DNA of 64,000 nucleotides from Candidatus Binatia bacterium (GCA_035544215.1 DATKHY010000007.1:1178001-1242000), one strand, 5' to 3'; positions 8,853 to 17,097 are shown, numbered from the stretch's first letter. Program-made: numbers and translations. The notes: generated by a model not told the origin, from the sequence alone.

Positions 8853-10220
8853 TTAAGGTTTCCAGACCGGGAGCAGCGCGAAGCCGGCTTTTTTCGTGGC
8901 ATCGTAATAGTAGGTGTAAGGCTTGCCCATCAGCTCCACGGAAAAAGCCGCTATTTGCACCGTGCCGCGGTTGTCCAACACGAGCGGCGTGAGGTGTTGC
9001 GGCGGGCCATACTTGCGCCCCATCGCAGCAAAATCGCCGCCGAACTCTGCGGCCATTTCACGGCCTTTCAACGCGCGCTGTAGCCACGCGAGCGCCTGTG
9101 ACTGCATTGCTGACGAAGGTTTCGGTGATTTCGCGGGCGTTGGGGTTGCTGCACCATTTTCCGGAATGTAGAGCGCAGCGATTGCGCGGATCAACTGCGG
9201 CACTGCCGTAAAGCCGCCGTTGCAGAGCACGGTGATCGACATGCGGTCGTCGGGAAGAATCCAGTTTTCGGCGGTACTGCCGACGTGGTTGCCGCCATGC
9301 CAGATCAGGCGATGGCCACGAAACTCCGTGACGTACTCGCCCGCGCCGTACCCAGTCGATGATCCGTTGCGGAGCGTGCCGGGAGTTGTCATGATACGCC
9401 ACATCGCAGCGGAAACGACGCGGTGGGCTAGCAGCGCCTCATCCCACGCAGCCATGTCGCGCACGTCGATCGAGATATCGCCGGAAGCGCCGAGCAAATT
9501 TCTTTTTCCGCCATTCGGATCGGGATAACCACGAATCGGTGTAGGAAAGAAGTAGCTCGTCGCCCGATCCCGCGGCAGCGTGCCGGTGCCGAGGAGCGTC
9601 CAATTGCGCAGTTGCAGCGGTTCGACGATGTACGTTTGCATAAACGTTGCGTACGGCACGCCGCCGACGCGCTCGATCAGCAGGCCGAGCAGCTCGTAGT
9701 TGGTGTTCGAGTAGTTGAATCGTGTGCCGGGCTGGAAAAGCAGGGGACGCGCCGTATCGCGCGTGATCCGCGTGGCAAGAGGCACGGTAGCATCATCGGA
9801 GCCTTTGCCGGTGTCCTGATAACCCGAAGTCATGCCGTAGAGCTGCGCGATCGTTACCTCGCGGGCGTGCGGAATCTGCGGGACGTAGCGCGAGAGAGGC
9901 GCGTGGAGGTCGATCTTCCCTTGCGTCGCGAGCAATGTTAGTGCGGCTGCGGTGAACTGTTTCATCAGTGATGCGCCGTCGTAAACCGTATTGGGTGAAG
10001 CTGGCAGCCTCGGGTCGATACTGCGGTCCCCAAAGCCCTTGGCATAAACGACCTGTCCATCGCGAGTAATCGCGATCGAGACGCTTGGCGCGATTCCCGT
10101 GCCGATGAACGCCCGGGCGTACGCGTCGATTTGAGCGCCCGGATCGGATGTTTCGGCCGCTGCGATGGGACCCGTCGAAACGAGTGCTGCCAGGGCAAGG
10201 GAAAGGGCAACAGTGCGCAT
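8853..10220 (-). CDS. Serine hydrolase, beta-lactamase family (class C-like)
   Basis: 455 aa, signal peptide at residues 1-22 (ends AAAE). The penicillin-binding-fold catalytic motifs are present: SLMK with Ser84 and Lys87, YSN in the FNYSNTNYE segment, and WHGG near residue 305 in place of the KTG box. This pattern fits the large class C/EstB/D-aminopeptidase-like serine hydrolases, which may be esterases or peptidases rather than true beta-lactamases. A C-terminal lipocalin-like domain (about 370-455, ending in FALLPVWKP) follows. It stands alone and exported. Resistance cannot be inferred. Confidence 0.85.
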   Translation of the reverse strand: MRTVALSLALAALVSTGPIAAAETSDPGAQIDAYARAFIGTGIAPSVSIAITRDGQVVYAKGFGDRSIDPRLPASPNTVYDGASLMKQFTAAALTLLATQGKIDLHAPLSRYVPQIPHAREVTIAQLYGMTSGYQDTGKGSDDATVPLATRITRDTARPLLFQPGTRFNYSNTNYELLGLLIERVGGVPYATFMQTYIVEPLQLRNWTLLGTGTLPRDRATSYFFPTPIRGYPDPNGGKRNLLGASGDISIDVRDMAAWDEALLAHRVVSAAMWRIMTTPGTLRNGSSTGYGAGEYVTEFRGHRLIWHGGNHVGSTAENWILPDDRMSITVLCNGGFTAVPQLIRAIAALYIPENGAATPTPAKSPKPSSAMQSQALAWLQRALKGREMAAEFGGDFAAMGRKYGPPQHLTPLVLDNRGTVQIAAFSVELMGKPYTYYYDATKKAGFALLPVWKP

Positions 10221-10416
10221 GAACGCAAGCGTTCGATAGTAGGCAAACGTCCCCTTGGCGTGCCTTCCTCGTGAGGCCGCCCGCGTGCCGCAGTGGTCCT
10301 CGCAGGTAAACGAAACCGGATTCCGCGCAGGAGTTGGAGGGAGTCTGAAACAGCAAATGGTCTAGTGAAAGACATGTCGCGCTGCGAAACGCGATAAGTA
10401 CAGCATAACTAAGAGG

Positions 10417-10443
10417 TGGCGGGAACGTGTAGGAATCGAATCT
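10417..10443 (+). repeat. Left copy of a 27-bp direct repeat of the selC 3' end (attL-like)
   Basis: This stretch (beginning TGGCGGGAACGTGTAGGAAT) matches the 3' end of the selenocysteine tRNA gene at 12559-12585 at 25 of 27 positions, in the same orientation. It covers the CCA end, the acceptor strand and part of the T arm, then similarity stops. That is the layout left by site-specific integration into a tRNA 3' end. There is no tRNA 5' half here, so it is not a second tRNA gene. Confidence 0.75.
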
Positions 10444-10655
10444 CTGAAGCCTCATTTCGCCTCGTAGCAAGTCGCTGAAGTTCGATGCGTTCCATGCGTA
10501 GGCGACGTCTGCGACACTGATCGCGGGCGAGGGGACGATCGTTGACGGCTTGCTCACATATACAAGCCAGAAAAACACGTGCCGCATCGTAGGCGTTCGG
10601 AAGCTTTTGTAGCGCTCGTGCAAAAGGGCAACTAGCCCGAAGGCGGATGGCGCCC

Positions 10656-10684
10656 TTGACGTTGACGGTGAGCGAGCGTATTGT
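10656..10684 (+). promoter_or_regulatory. Candidate sigma70-type promoter for the pentapeptide gene
   Basis: TTGACG at 10656-10661 and TATTGT at 10679-10684 are 17 bp apart, about 145 bp upstream of the pentapeptide-protein start and on its strand. The stretch between is AT-rich. Position and spacing fit, but this is a consensus match only. Confidence 0.45.
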
Positions 10685-10773
10685 TGAATTATGGCGTTAG
10701 GAGTTCGTCCGCGACCAATTCGCTGTCGACACCGGCACTAAAGCAAGATCCCTGACCAATAGAAAGGTACGCC

Positions 10774-10827
10774 ATGGGAGCCGCGGAGATGCTGCGTTTT
10801 CCACGTGTGGCGATTTGTTTTACTTAA
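10774..10827 (+). CDS. Possible 17-codon leader peptide
   Basis: An ATG at 10774 preceded by AGAAAGG opens a 17-residue frame (MGAAEMLRFPRVAICFT) ending in TAA at 10825-10827, three bases before the ATG of the pentapeptide gene. The close spacing would allow translational coupling. No homology is claimed; it may be chance. Confidence 0.25.
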   Translation: MGAAEMLRFPRVAICFT

Positions 10828-10829
10828 AG

Positions 10830-12311
10830 ATGATTTGGCGAATACTGCGACGGACCAAAGCGTTCATAGCACTCCCTCTGCTCGCCTTAGCCATCACAAT
10901 GCAGAGGTGTGATCACCCGCAATCATCGATACCGACGCCTTTACCAACGCCGCCTCCTCAGGAACAGCTATATGGTTTGCACGGATCACTCGAGGTCAGT
11001 GGTCACTGTCACTATTACAAACCCTGGAAGCCCCGCCCGATGGACCTCTATCGGGAGCTCTCTGAAAACCTCGATTGGGCGGTAGCACACCATTATGCCC
11101 TAAAAGACAGCGTCTCTAGCGTTAGGATAGGTAAAAGCACCTTCGAGTTACGATATCCTTCGAGGCGTGGACCTAGAATCGAACATCCCCGACCAGCAAT
11201 GTTGTGCCATGCCGATCTTGCGGGAGTAGGAATCGAAGGCGCGGTTCTTCCGGGCGCAATGCTTCCCGGTTCCAATCTGAGCGGGGCATACATCGTCGGA
11301 GATCTAGATAGCGCTGTCCTTCAAGATGTTCATCTTTCCAAAGCGACGCTTCTCGGCTCCTTTATAAATACGGACTTCTCCAATGCCGACCTAACTGGAG
11401 CAGTTCTGAACGGGGCTAACCTTAGTAGGACTAGGCTAGAGGGGACTCATTTGCAAGGAGCTGACCTAAATGGGACTGACTTCGATCATGCGGACTTGGG
11501 TGAGGCGAATCTCGACGGGACGAATCTTATTTCTGCAAACCTGGCTAACACATCACTGTTGAACGCTAGTTTGTCGAACGCCGAACTCGCTGGAACCGAT
11601 TTGACAAACGCTCTTTACGAACCCGTTTTGAATGCCCCTAATTCCGAAGTCTTTAATATTAAGGGGCTAGGTACGCTCAAGTCTGACGGCAATGTGAGCG
11701 GCATGGTTCGATTACGGATACTGCTGTCAGCAGCTGGTCTACAAGACAGCGTGCGGGCCATTAGCTCGTCAATCGAACGTGGCAAGACAAGCGGCGACTT
11801 TTTTCTCAACCCATCAATAATGTCGGTCAGCTCCGGAATTTTGAGGACTGTGGCGTTCGATCTCCCCACGTCGTATGGGCTGTACCCTGAGCGCGCACTG
11901 ATACTGATTGTAGTATTTGGAAGCCTTCTTGTTCCGATATACTTGAGGCAGATATTCATAGAGCCAAATACCGGTGAGCGCACTGCGGGAATCTACAAAG
12001 TTATGCCAGCAAACCAGCCATCACATGATGAGGGAGCCTCAAGATCAGGGGGCGGCACCAACGCGGTAAGGCTCGTATCTGCTAATGGTTGGCGAGCCTT
12101 TGGTTGGGCTTCGTACTTCTCGTTGTTGTCCTCTGTCAACATCGGCTTTGAGCAGCTCACACCCGGAGACTGGATTCGCCGTCTCCAGCCGACGGAATTC
12201 ACGCTCCTACCTCTTGGGTGGGTTCGCGTTGTGTCCGGAGCACAGTCGCTCCTGAGTCTCTATCTCCTCGCTATGTGGGCCCTGACCCGCTTCGGAAATC
12301 TCTTCCAATAG
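10830..12311 (+). CDS. Pentapeptide-repeat membrane protein with C-terminal pore-like region
   Basis: 493 aa from the ATG at 10830; a TTG at 10815 is an alternative start. A hydrophobic N-terminal helix (about residues 8-25) is followed by a Pro-rich linker. About residues 120-270 hold some 25 A(D/N)LxG pentapeptides (ADLTG, ANLSR, ADLNG, ANLDG and so on), which form a right-handed beta helix. After a linker come a membrane helix (LILIVVFGSLLVPIYL), a segment FSLLSSVNIGFEQLTPGDW and a final helix. That end resembles the two-helix ion-channel domain found behind pentapeptides in other bacteria, but the TxGYG selectivity filter is absent. Codons are clearly AT-richer than in neighbouring genes, which supports recent transfer with the selC island. 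Function unknown. Confidence 0.75.
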   Translation: MIWRILRRTKAFIALPLLALAITMQRCDHPQSSIPTPLPTPPPQEQLYGLHGSLEVSGHCHYYKPWKPRPMDLYRELSENLDWAVAHHYALKDSVSSVRIGKSTFELRYPSRRGPRIEHPRPAMLCHADLAGVGIEGAVLPGAMLPGSNLSGAYIVGDLDSAVLQDVHLSKATLLGSFINTDFSNADLTGAVLNGANLSRTRLEGTHLQGADLNGTDFDHADLGEANLDGTNLISANLANTSLLNASLSNAELAGTDLTNALYEPVLNAPNSEVFNIKGLGTLKSDGNVSGMVRLRILLSAAGLQDSVRAISSSIERGKTSGDFFLNPSIMSVSSGILRTVAFDLPTSYGLYPERALILIVVFGSLLVPIYLRQIFIEPNTGERTAGIYKVMPANQPSHDEGASRSGGGTNAVRLVSANGWRAFGWASYFSLLSSVNIGFEQLTPGDWIRRLQPTEFTLLPLGWVRVVSGAQSLLSLYLLAMWALTRFGNLFQ

Positions 12312-12558
12312 TATGAGGAGACTAAGGCTCCCACGCGCTCGTTGCGGTAGGTCAGCTTTCCCGGTGCGCCTTTAGGGGTGTACCTAGAACCTAGGCCGCG
12401 CGATCGTCGCGGCGTCCGCGCTGACCGCTCAGTGAGACGGCCGGCGGAGCGACTTCGTGAGCTTGGGATACACTTGGGATACTTGGCCGCATCGCTCAGC
12501 GCGAGCGACACGTTGCTTTCGGCGCTACTTCAAGCGAAAACCTCGATAAAATAAAGCT
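12312..12558. other. Non-coding right part of the selC island
   Basis: No gene is supported between the pentapeptide gene and the tRNA end. The only notable content is the short tandem repeat at 12462-12482. Confidence 0.4.
12462..12482 (+). repeat. Short tandem repeat CTTGGGATAC x2 beside the att-like site
   Basis: CTTGGGATAC occurs at 12462-12471 and again at 12473-12482, followed by a partial CTTGG. It lies inside the island about 80 bp from the tRNA end, where arm-type integrase sites often lie. The sequence shows only the repeat; a recombination role is inference. Confidence 0.4.
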
Positions 12559-12585
12559 TGGCGGGAGCGTGTAGGAATCGAACCT
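12559..12585 (+). repeat. Right copy of the 27-bp direct repeat, inside selC (attR-like)
   Basis: This is the 3' end of the tRNA-Sec gene (CCA, acceptor strand, part of the T arm). The copy at 10417-10443 differs at two positions. The two enclose about 2.1 kb with the pentapeptide gene. The intact tRNA remains on this side, as after integration into a tRNA gene. Confidence 0.75.
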
Positions 12586-12652
12586 ACCAGTCGCCTTGCG
12601 ACGACCTCAGCGATTTTGAAGACCGTGCGAGCCACCAGACCCGTACGCTCCC
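12559..12652 (-). tRNA. selC: tRNA-Sec (anticodon UCA)
   Basis: 94 nt on the minus strand including an encoded CCA (12559-12561). The acceptor stem is 8 bp (GGGAGCGT with ACGCTCCC), longer than in ordinary tRNAs, with discriminator G. The anticodon loop is CUUCAAA with the UCA anticodon complementary to TGA at 12617-12619. The variable arm is long, a 6-bp stem capped by a GCAA tetraloop, and the T arm GTAGG/CCTAC is perfect. All this is diagnostic for selenocysteine tRNA. It lies about 64 bp downstream of the CADD-like gene on the same strand and may be cotranscribed. The partners selB and selA are at 31734 and 45782. Confidence 0.95.
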
Positions 12653-12716
12653 GTGGTGACGGAATCGCCTTATTTGCCAGCCTTTTCGAGATACCTAGCC
12701 GTGCGGCGACCGGTAG

Positions 12717-13415
12717 TTACTTTTGGTAAACACCGTCCAGGAAGCACCAGAGGGCTTCGCACGCTGCGATCGTCGCGTCGCAAACCTCGCCACGCATGGC
12801 CGACGATCCGGCGGCCCGCTCTATGATTCGCCATTCCTTGGCCGAATGAACGACGTCGGCGTCTTTGTGCACGGTGAAAAACTCAAACTCGCGTGGATCC
12901 GCAAATCCGTAAAAGCGCCGTAACCCCTCGATCTTCACTTGCGCTATCGCCGGGACCTGTGATTCAAAGGCGTGCAACGCAGCCAGACCGGCATAGAACG
13001 GGCGATTACGGCAGAGCTCCGTAAAGGTCTGCACGAGTCGCGCGGTGGCCGGCATCGCTTGAACTGCGGCGAGCTCGCGCTCCGTGAGCCCTAACGCCGC
13101 ACAAAAGCGCATCCAGAGCCGTGGATGATTGTCCGGACCCATTTCCTCGTCCAAGAGGTTTTCGAGAATTGTCTGACGCGCACTTAGGTCGCAGGTTCCG
13201 TCGGCGGCAAAGTGTGGCGTGTTCGAGTGAACAGCACTGAGATAAGTGGGCTCTGCTAGCACATGCTGCAGATACTGACCGGCGTACTGCCGGAGCTGAT
13301 CGCGCGACAGTTGCCCCTTCGACCACGCGACGTAGAAGGGATGGCCGAGTAGATGGCGGTGTTGGATGATCTCGCGGATTTCAGCTTGGAATGCAGACTG
13401 CGTTGCCGTTCTCAT
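12717..13415 (-). CDS. CADD/PqqC-like dimetal oxygenase, putative self-sacrificing p-aminobenzoate synthase
   Basis: 232 aa of the haem-oxygenase-like PqqC/TenA fold (HPFYVAWSKGQL near the start). From what I recall of Chlamydia CADD, its six metal ligands map here with a constant offset of 9: Glu90, His97, Glu151, His183, Asp187, His190. The lysine proposed as amino donor maps to Lys161, ten residues after Glu151. The sacrificial tyrosine is less clear: the constant offset gives Leu36, while Tyr28, Tyr44 and Tyr48 are near. Such proteins make p-aminobenzoate for folate from their own tyrosine. A PqqC-like oxidase with another substrate is the alternative; no pqq genes are present. It precedes selC on the same strand. 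Confidence 0.75.
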   Translation of the reverse strand: MRTATQSAFQAEIREIIQHRHLLGHPFYVAWSKGQLSRDQLRQYAGQYLQHVLAEPTYLSAVHSNTPHFAADGTCDLSARQTILENLLDEEMGPDNHPRLWMRFCAALGLTERELAAVQAMPATARLVQTFTELCRNRPFYAGLAALHAFESQVPAIAQVKIEGLRRFYGFADPREFEFFTVHKDADVVHSAKEWRIIERAAGSSAMRGEVCDATIAACEALWCFLDGVYQK

Positions 13416-13509
13416 GTACCGCGGGTTCGGTACGGCTGGCTAGCGGCCTTCGTAAAGCGATAGACTAAGCGCGGGGAGAGGCCGGTGAATGCGGACGAAA
13501 AACGTTGCT

Positions 13510-14145
13510 TCATCGCTTGGGCGTGGGGTGTGCGACGGCCCAATCGAGGGCATCTTCCAGCGCCTCTTCTCCCCAAAAGAGTTCCTGGTTGACGACGCAG
13601 TTGGGGGCGCCGAAGATGCCAAGCTCGATCCCATGGCTCACGTTTTCAGGGAGCATGCCTCGCATGTCTGGAGCCTCGGCTCGCGCAATCCAGCCGCTTC
13701 CCCCGGTCTCGTCTAACAAACGATCCACGACGGCACGATCGCTAATATCGCGGTCCTCTGCGAAATTGGCGGTAAAAGTCCGCCGAATGAAGCTTCCACA
13801 CCAGGGCTCTTCCGAAGCAGCACACGCGACGCGAGCTGCGAGCACCGAGTTTCGTGGAAAGACCGTCGGCTTCTGCCACGGTATCCGGTACTTTCCGGTT
13901 AGCCGCTCCATATCGCGCCACATATAGCGGCCGCGTCGCTCGTTGATGTTGAATGGCGAATCGTTCCAGCCTTGTAACTCAAAGATTGGGCCTAGTAAGA
14001 ATGGCTTCCACGTTAAGACTACGCCGCGATCCGCGCAGAGTTGCTCGATGCGCATAGCGGCGATATACGAATATGTGCTGGCAAAGTCAAACCAGAAATC
14101 AAGCTTGCTCAAAGTGAAAACTCGCGCCGCTCTACCACGCGGCAT
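13510..14145 (-). CDS. 2-hydroxychromene-2-carboxylate isomerase family protein (DsbA-like)
   Basis: 211 aa of the kappa-class glutathione-transferase/DsbA fold. The start LDFWFDFASTYSYIAAMRIE followed by VVLTWKPFLLGPIFELQGW is the hallmark of the HccA/NahD family, and the C-terminal GIFGAPNCVVNQELFWGEEALEDAL segment completes it. The redox CxxC of DsbA is absent, as expected for the isomerase branch. The ATG at 14145 has no clear ribosome site; an internal TTG before SKLDFW (near 14112) would also fit. No naphthalene-degradation genes are near, so the substrate is unknown. Its 5' end overlaps the remnant wHTH frame. Confidence 0.8.
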   Translation of the reverse strand: MPRGRAARVFTLSKLDFWFDFASTYSYIAAMRIEQLCADRGVVLTWKPFLLGPIFELQGWNDSPFNINERRGRYMWRDMERLTGKYRIPWQKPTVFPRNSVLAARVACAASEEPWCGSFIRRTFTANFAEDRDISDRAVVDRLLDETGGSGWIARAEAPDMRGMLPENVSHGIELGIFGAPNCVVNQELFWGEEALEDALDWAVAHPTPKR

Positions 14146-14309
14146 TTAACTTGCAGCAGCATGACGAGGATTTGAAGGATCTTCTCCGGCAGAATCTTCG
14201 TGTTCGAGCCCGAGAGCAAACGACGGTGGCCGACGTCGAGCATGTACGGCCCAAACCGATAGGTCAGCGTGGGGTTCGACTCAATCTCGCCGAGGCTTGC
14301 GGCGTCCAT
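14109..14309 (-). pseudogene. Truncated winged-helix (OmpR/CadC-type) regulator remnant
   Basis: A 66-aa frame reads YRFGPYMLDVGHRRLL then ILPEKILQILVMLLQ and VVERREF, the first half of an OmpR-type DNA-binding winged helix as found at the N-terminus of CadC-like regulators. The recognition helix and everything after it are missing, and the frame runs into the 5' end of the isomerase gene. It looks like a decayed gene, not a working regulator. Confidence 0.5.
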
Positions 14310-14360
14310 CGACTACATTTTAGGGCGCACTAACTCCGGCGTGCAAGAGAGTTGGCGTGG

Positions 14361-14530
14361 ATGCGCGCGGAGGCGACGCAAGGCATGCCGCCGTCGGTCG
14401 TCGGCTTCGCGTATTTGCTGGGCGCCGATTCGGGATCCAGCAACACGGACCCCGATGCGCAGGCTCCAACGTCATGTGGGCGGGCACGCCGTATGCCCAC
14501 CTCATGATCCCCGTAGCGGTCGCCGGTTAG
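14361..14530 (+). pseudogene. Remnant of a small conserved hypothetical gene, frameshifted
   Basis: One frame gives MPPSVVGFAYLLGADSGSSNTDP and ends at 14507. A neighbouring frame continues with NVMWAGTPYAHLMIPVAVAG to a TAG at 14530. Together they resemble a conserved secreted hypothetical protein (AYLL-D-GG-SNTDPYA-PT then PHxMI) known to me only as unannotated. The break near 14470 suggests decay. Identification is tentative. Confidence 0.3.
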
Positions 14531-14534
14531 ATCG

Positions 14535-15077
14535 TTATGCTGGTTTTAACTTCCAGCCCAGCCAGGTCCACGAGATACCGGCGAAAATGAAGTTCAGTCC
14601 GACGACGAACCCGATGAACCAGATCGCGGATATCGGCCACTGCGCCCAGAGCAGAATGCCCAAGATGATGCTGAGCACGGCGCTGGTCGCCACCCAACCG
14701 TAATTCGGAAACTGCATCAAAAGGGCAGTAATGAAGCGGAAGACCCCGCCGAACACGAACAGCACGGCGAGCAGAAGAGTGACTATGAGCGCGCCCCCGA
14801 CGGGATGCTCGAGCAGCATCAATCCGACGATGATGTCCAGAACTCCGACCAGCAGCAACAAAATTATGTGGCCCGCGCCGCGCGCCATGAAGGCGGCAAC
14901 GAGCTGACCGATCCCCGCGATGACCAGTACGATGCCGAGGGCGAAAACGGATGCCAGTGTGGCCGCGCCCTCGGCCCAAATGGCGTAGATCCCGACCAGG
15001 ATGAACAGGATGCCTAGTGCGACGTACCAGCCCCAATTCTTTTGGGCCTCCGCGGCATCCGCGACGATTTGCCTCAC
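14535..15077 (-). CDS. HdeD family (DUF308) membrane protein
   Basis: 180 aa, almost entirely six hydrophobic helices with short loops (YVALGILFILVGIYAIWAEG, then repeated helix pairs), the HdeD/DUF308 pattern and length. The GTG start at 15077 has GGAGG 6 nt upstream. HdeD-type proteins sit in the inner membrane and are linked to acid resistance in enterobacteria; the molecular role is unclear. It is divergent from a glutamate decarboxylase gene 116 bp away, which supports an acid-stress role here. Confidence 0.85.
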   Translation of the reverse strand: MRQIVADAAEAQKNWGWYVALGILFILVGIYAIWAEGAATLASVFALGIVLVIAGIGQLVAAFMARGAGHIILLLLVGVLDIIVGLMLLEHPVGGALIVTLLLAVLFVFGGVFRFITALLMQFPNYGWVATSAVLSIILGILLWAQWPISAIWFIGFVVGLNFIFAGISWTWLGWKLKPA

Positions 15078-15193
15078 GACGAACCTCCTTCGTTAAGCTC
15101 CATCCAAAGGGGTTGTGCCTATGGTATACGATTCGGGCGGCCGAGGCCAGCAGCGGGGGAGGGCCATAGGGCTCGGCCCGAAGTGCTGCTTTC

Positions 15194-16579
15194 ATGGCTG
15201 ACAGTACGCTGACCAGTTCCCCCTACGATTCCGTGTTCGAGTCGCGCTGGCTTCAGGAGGCCGCCCCGGACCGCTGCTTCCCCCAGGACGAGATGCCGGC
15301 GGAGAGCGCCTTCCAAATGGTGAGCGACGAGCTCTTCCTCGACGGCACGGCGCGACAGAACCTCGCGACGTTCTGCCAAACCTGGGACGATGAGTACGTC
15401 CATCGGCTGATGGACATCTCGCTCAACAAGAACTGGATCGACAAGGAAGAGTACCCGCAATCCGCCGCGATCGATCGGAAGTGCCTGAGCATGGTCGCCG
15501 ATCTGTGGAACGCGCCGGCCTGCGACGACGCGACCGGCACCAATACGATCGGTTCGAGCGAAGCCTGCATGCTCGGCGGGATGGCGATGCTGCGACGCTG
15601 GCGCACGAAAATGAAAGCCCTCAACAAGCCGGCGGACAAGCCGAACTTCGTGTGCGGACCGGTCCAGGTCTGCTGGCACAAGTTCGCGCGCTATTGGGAC
15701 GTCGAGATGCGCGAAATCCAGATGGAGCCGGACCGGCTGTTCTTGGATCCGGAGCGCATGGTCGACGCCATCGACGAGAACACGATCGGCGTCGTCCCGA
15801 CGTTCGGCGTCACCTATACCGGCAACTACGAATTCCCTGAGCCACTCCACGACGCGTTGGACAAGTTGCAGAAGGCCAAGGGCCTCGACGTCGACATGCA
15901 CGTCGACGCCGCCAGCGGCGGATTTCTCGCCCCGTTTTGCGCGCCCGAGATCGTCTGGGACTTCCGGCTGCCGCGCGTGAAGTCGATCAGCAGCTCGGGC
16001 CACAAGTACGGCCTCGCGCCGCTCGGCACCGGCTGGATCATCTGGCGCGACGCGGCGGCGCTCCCCGACGACCTGGTTTTCAACGTCGACTACCTCGGCG
16101 GCAAGGTCGGTACGATCGCGATCAACTTCTCGCGGCCCGCCGGCCAGGTAATCTCGCAGTACTACACGTTCATCCGGCTCGGCCGCGAGGGTTACAGAAA
16201 CGTGCAGATGAGCGCGTATCAAGTCGCGGCGTATTTGGCGAACGCCATAGCTCCGCTCGGACCCTACGAGTTCATCAGCACCGGCGATCCGAAAGAGGGA
16301 ATCCCGGCGGTGTGCTTCCGCATCAAGGAGGGCGCAGACCCGGGCTACACGCTGCTCGACCTCTCCGACCGGCTGCGCATGACTGGCTGGCAAGTCCCTG
16401 CGTTTGCACTCTGTGGCCGCGCCTCGGACATCACCGTCATGCGGATCATGTGCCGCCGCGGCTTCGAGAAGGACTTCGCCGCATTACTGATGCGCGATTT
16501 CAAGGCCGCGCTGGCATTCTTCGAAAGCCATCCCCGCCCGGAGATACGCCCGTCCGAAGGAACCGGCTTCCACCACTAG
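15194..16579 (+). CDS. gadB: Glutamate decarboxylase
   Basis: 461 aa, the normal length for bacterial GAD. It converts glutamate to GABA with consumption of a proton, using pyridoxal phosphate. The PLP lysine is Lys271 in [17 protein letters not shown] supplies the cofactor-ring aspartate. The N-terminal block ([20 protein letters not shown], then [19 protein letters not shown]) is diagnostic for GadA/GadB rather than other group II decarboxylases. It is divergent from hdeD. No dedicated GadC antiporter is next to it; an APC permease lies at 55765. GABA formed here could enter the gabT pathway at 38745. Confidence 0.92.
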   Translation: MADSTLTSSPYDSVFESRWLQEAAPDRCFPQDEMPAESAFQMVSDELFLDGTARQNLATFCQTWDDEYVHRLMDISLNKNWIDKEEYPQSAAIDRKCLSMVADLWNAPACDDATGTNTIGSSEACMLGGMAMLRRWRTKMKALNKPADKPNFVCGPVQVCWHKFARYWDVEMREIQMEPDRLFLDPERMVDAIDENTIGVVPTFGVTYTGNYEFPEPLHDALDKLQKAKGLDVDMHVDAASGGFLAPFCAPEIVWDFRLPRVKSISSSGHKYGLAPLGTGWIIWRDAAALPDDLVFNVDYLGGKVGTIAINFSRPAGQVISQYYTFIRLGREGYRNVQMSAYQVAAYLANAIAPLGPYEFISTGDPKEGIPAVCFRIKEGADPGYTLLDLSDRLRMTGWQVPAFALCGRASDITVMRIMCRRGFEKDFAALLMRDFKAALAFFESHPRPEIRPSEGTGFHH

Positions 16580-16589
16580 TTATCGCGAA

Positions 16590-17018
16590 CTATCGCATCC
16601 CGGGCGAGCCAGGTTTGGCGACGAAGTCGTACAGGCCGCCCGCGTATCGCGCCGTTCCGGAGATCGTGCCGTCGGCGGCCATCGTGCCGGTGAGGGCGAG
16701 CACGTCGCCGACGTGCAGCAGCACGTAGCCGTCACTTGGGTTGACGCTGCCGATCACCGGCTCGATTCTTCCGGTCAGCTGATCAGGGCGTGCCGAGATG
16801 GCCGTGTAGGTCCCCTGGATAGTTCCGTCGTGCACGACCAGTAGCATTTTGCCGACGTAAGGCGCGGCAAACGGACCGAACGCCGGGCTCAACGCTGTGA
16901 CGTACGGAGCGTACGTCGTTTCGCCCGTATTGGTTACCGCTTGGGCGGGCGCCGCTAGGCACGCGGCGGCAAAGAGAGCTACCGCCGGCACGGCGCGGCA
17001 AAAATCGAAAATGTTCAT
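16590..17018 (-). CDS. Small exported protein of unknown function
   Basis: 142 aa from the ATG at 17018; an upstream in-frame extension to 17123 has no signal peptide and crosses the typA start, so it is rejected. Residues 1-24 form a signal peptide ending APAQA. The mature part is beta-rich with a repeated idea (VVHDGTIQGTYTAI and TMAADGTISGTARYAGG), like small periplasmic beta-sandwich proteins. No family is recognised. It ends convergently with gadB, 10 bp away. Confidence 0.65.
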   Translation of the reverse strand: MNIFDFCRAVPAVALFAAACLAAPAQAVTNTGETTYAPYVTALSPAFGPFAAPYVGKMLLVVHDGTIQGTYTAISARPDQLTGRIEPVIGSVNPSDGYVLLHVGDVLALTGTMAADGTISGTARYAGGLYDFVAKPGSPGMR

Positions 17019-17097
17019 GTTTCCAGGATGCTCCCGGCGGCTAGAGAGCTGCTGAGTTTTCGATGAGCGGCGGATTAGGATAGCGAAACAGACTCCC

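Larger units (their letters stand above)
10221..10773. other. Intergenic region holding the left repeat of the selC island
   Basis: No credible gene. It contains the left copy of the tRNA-derived repeat (10417-10443) and a sigma70-like promoter (10656-10684). Base composition becomes AT-richer toward the pentapeptide gene. Confidence 0.5.

Noticed and set aside
10417-10500. Second tRNA-Sec gene
   Set aside because: Only the 3' 27 bp match; there is no anticodon arm or 5' acceptor strand.
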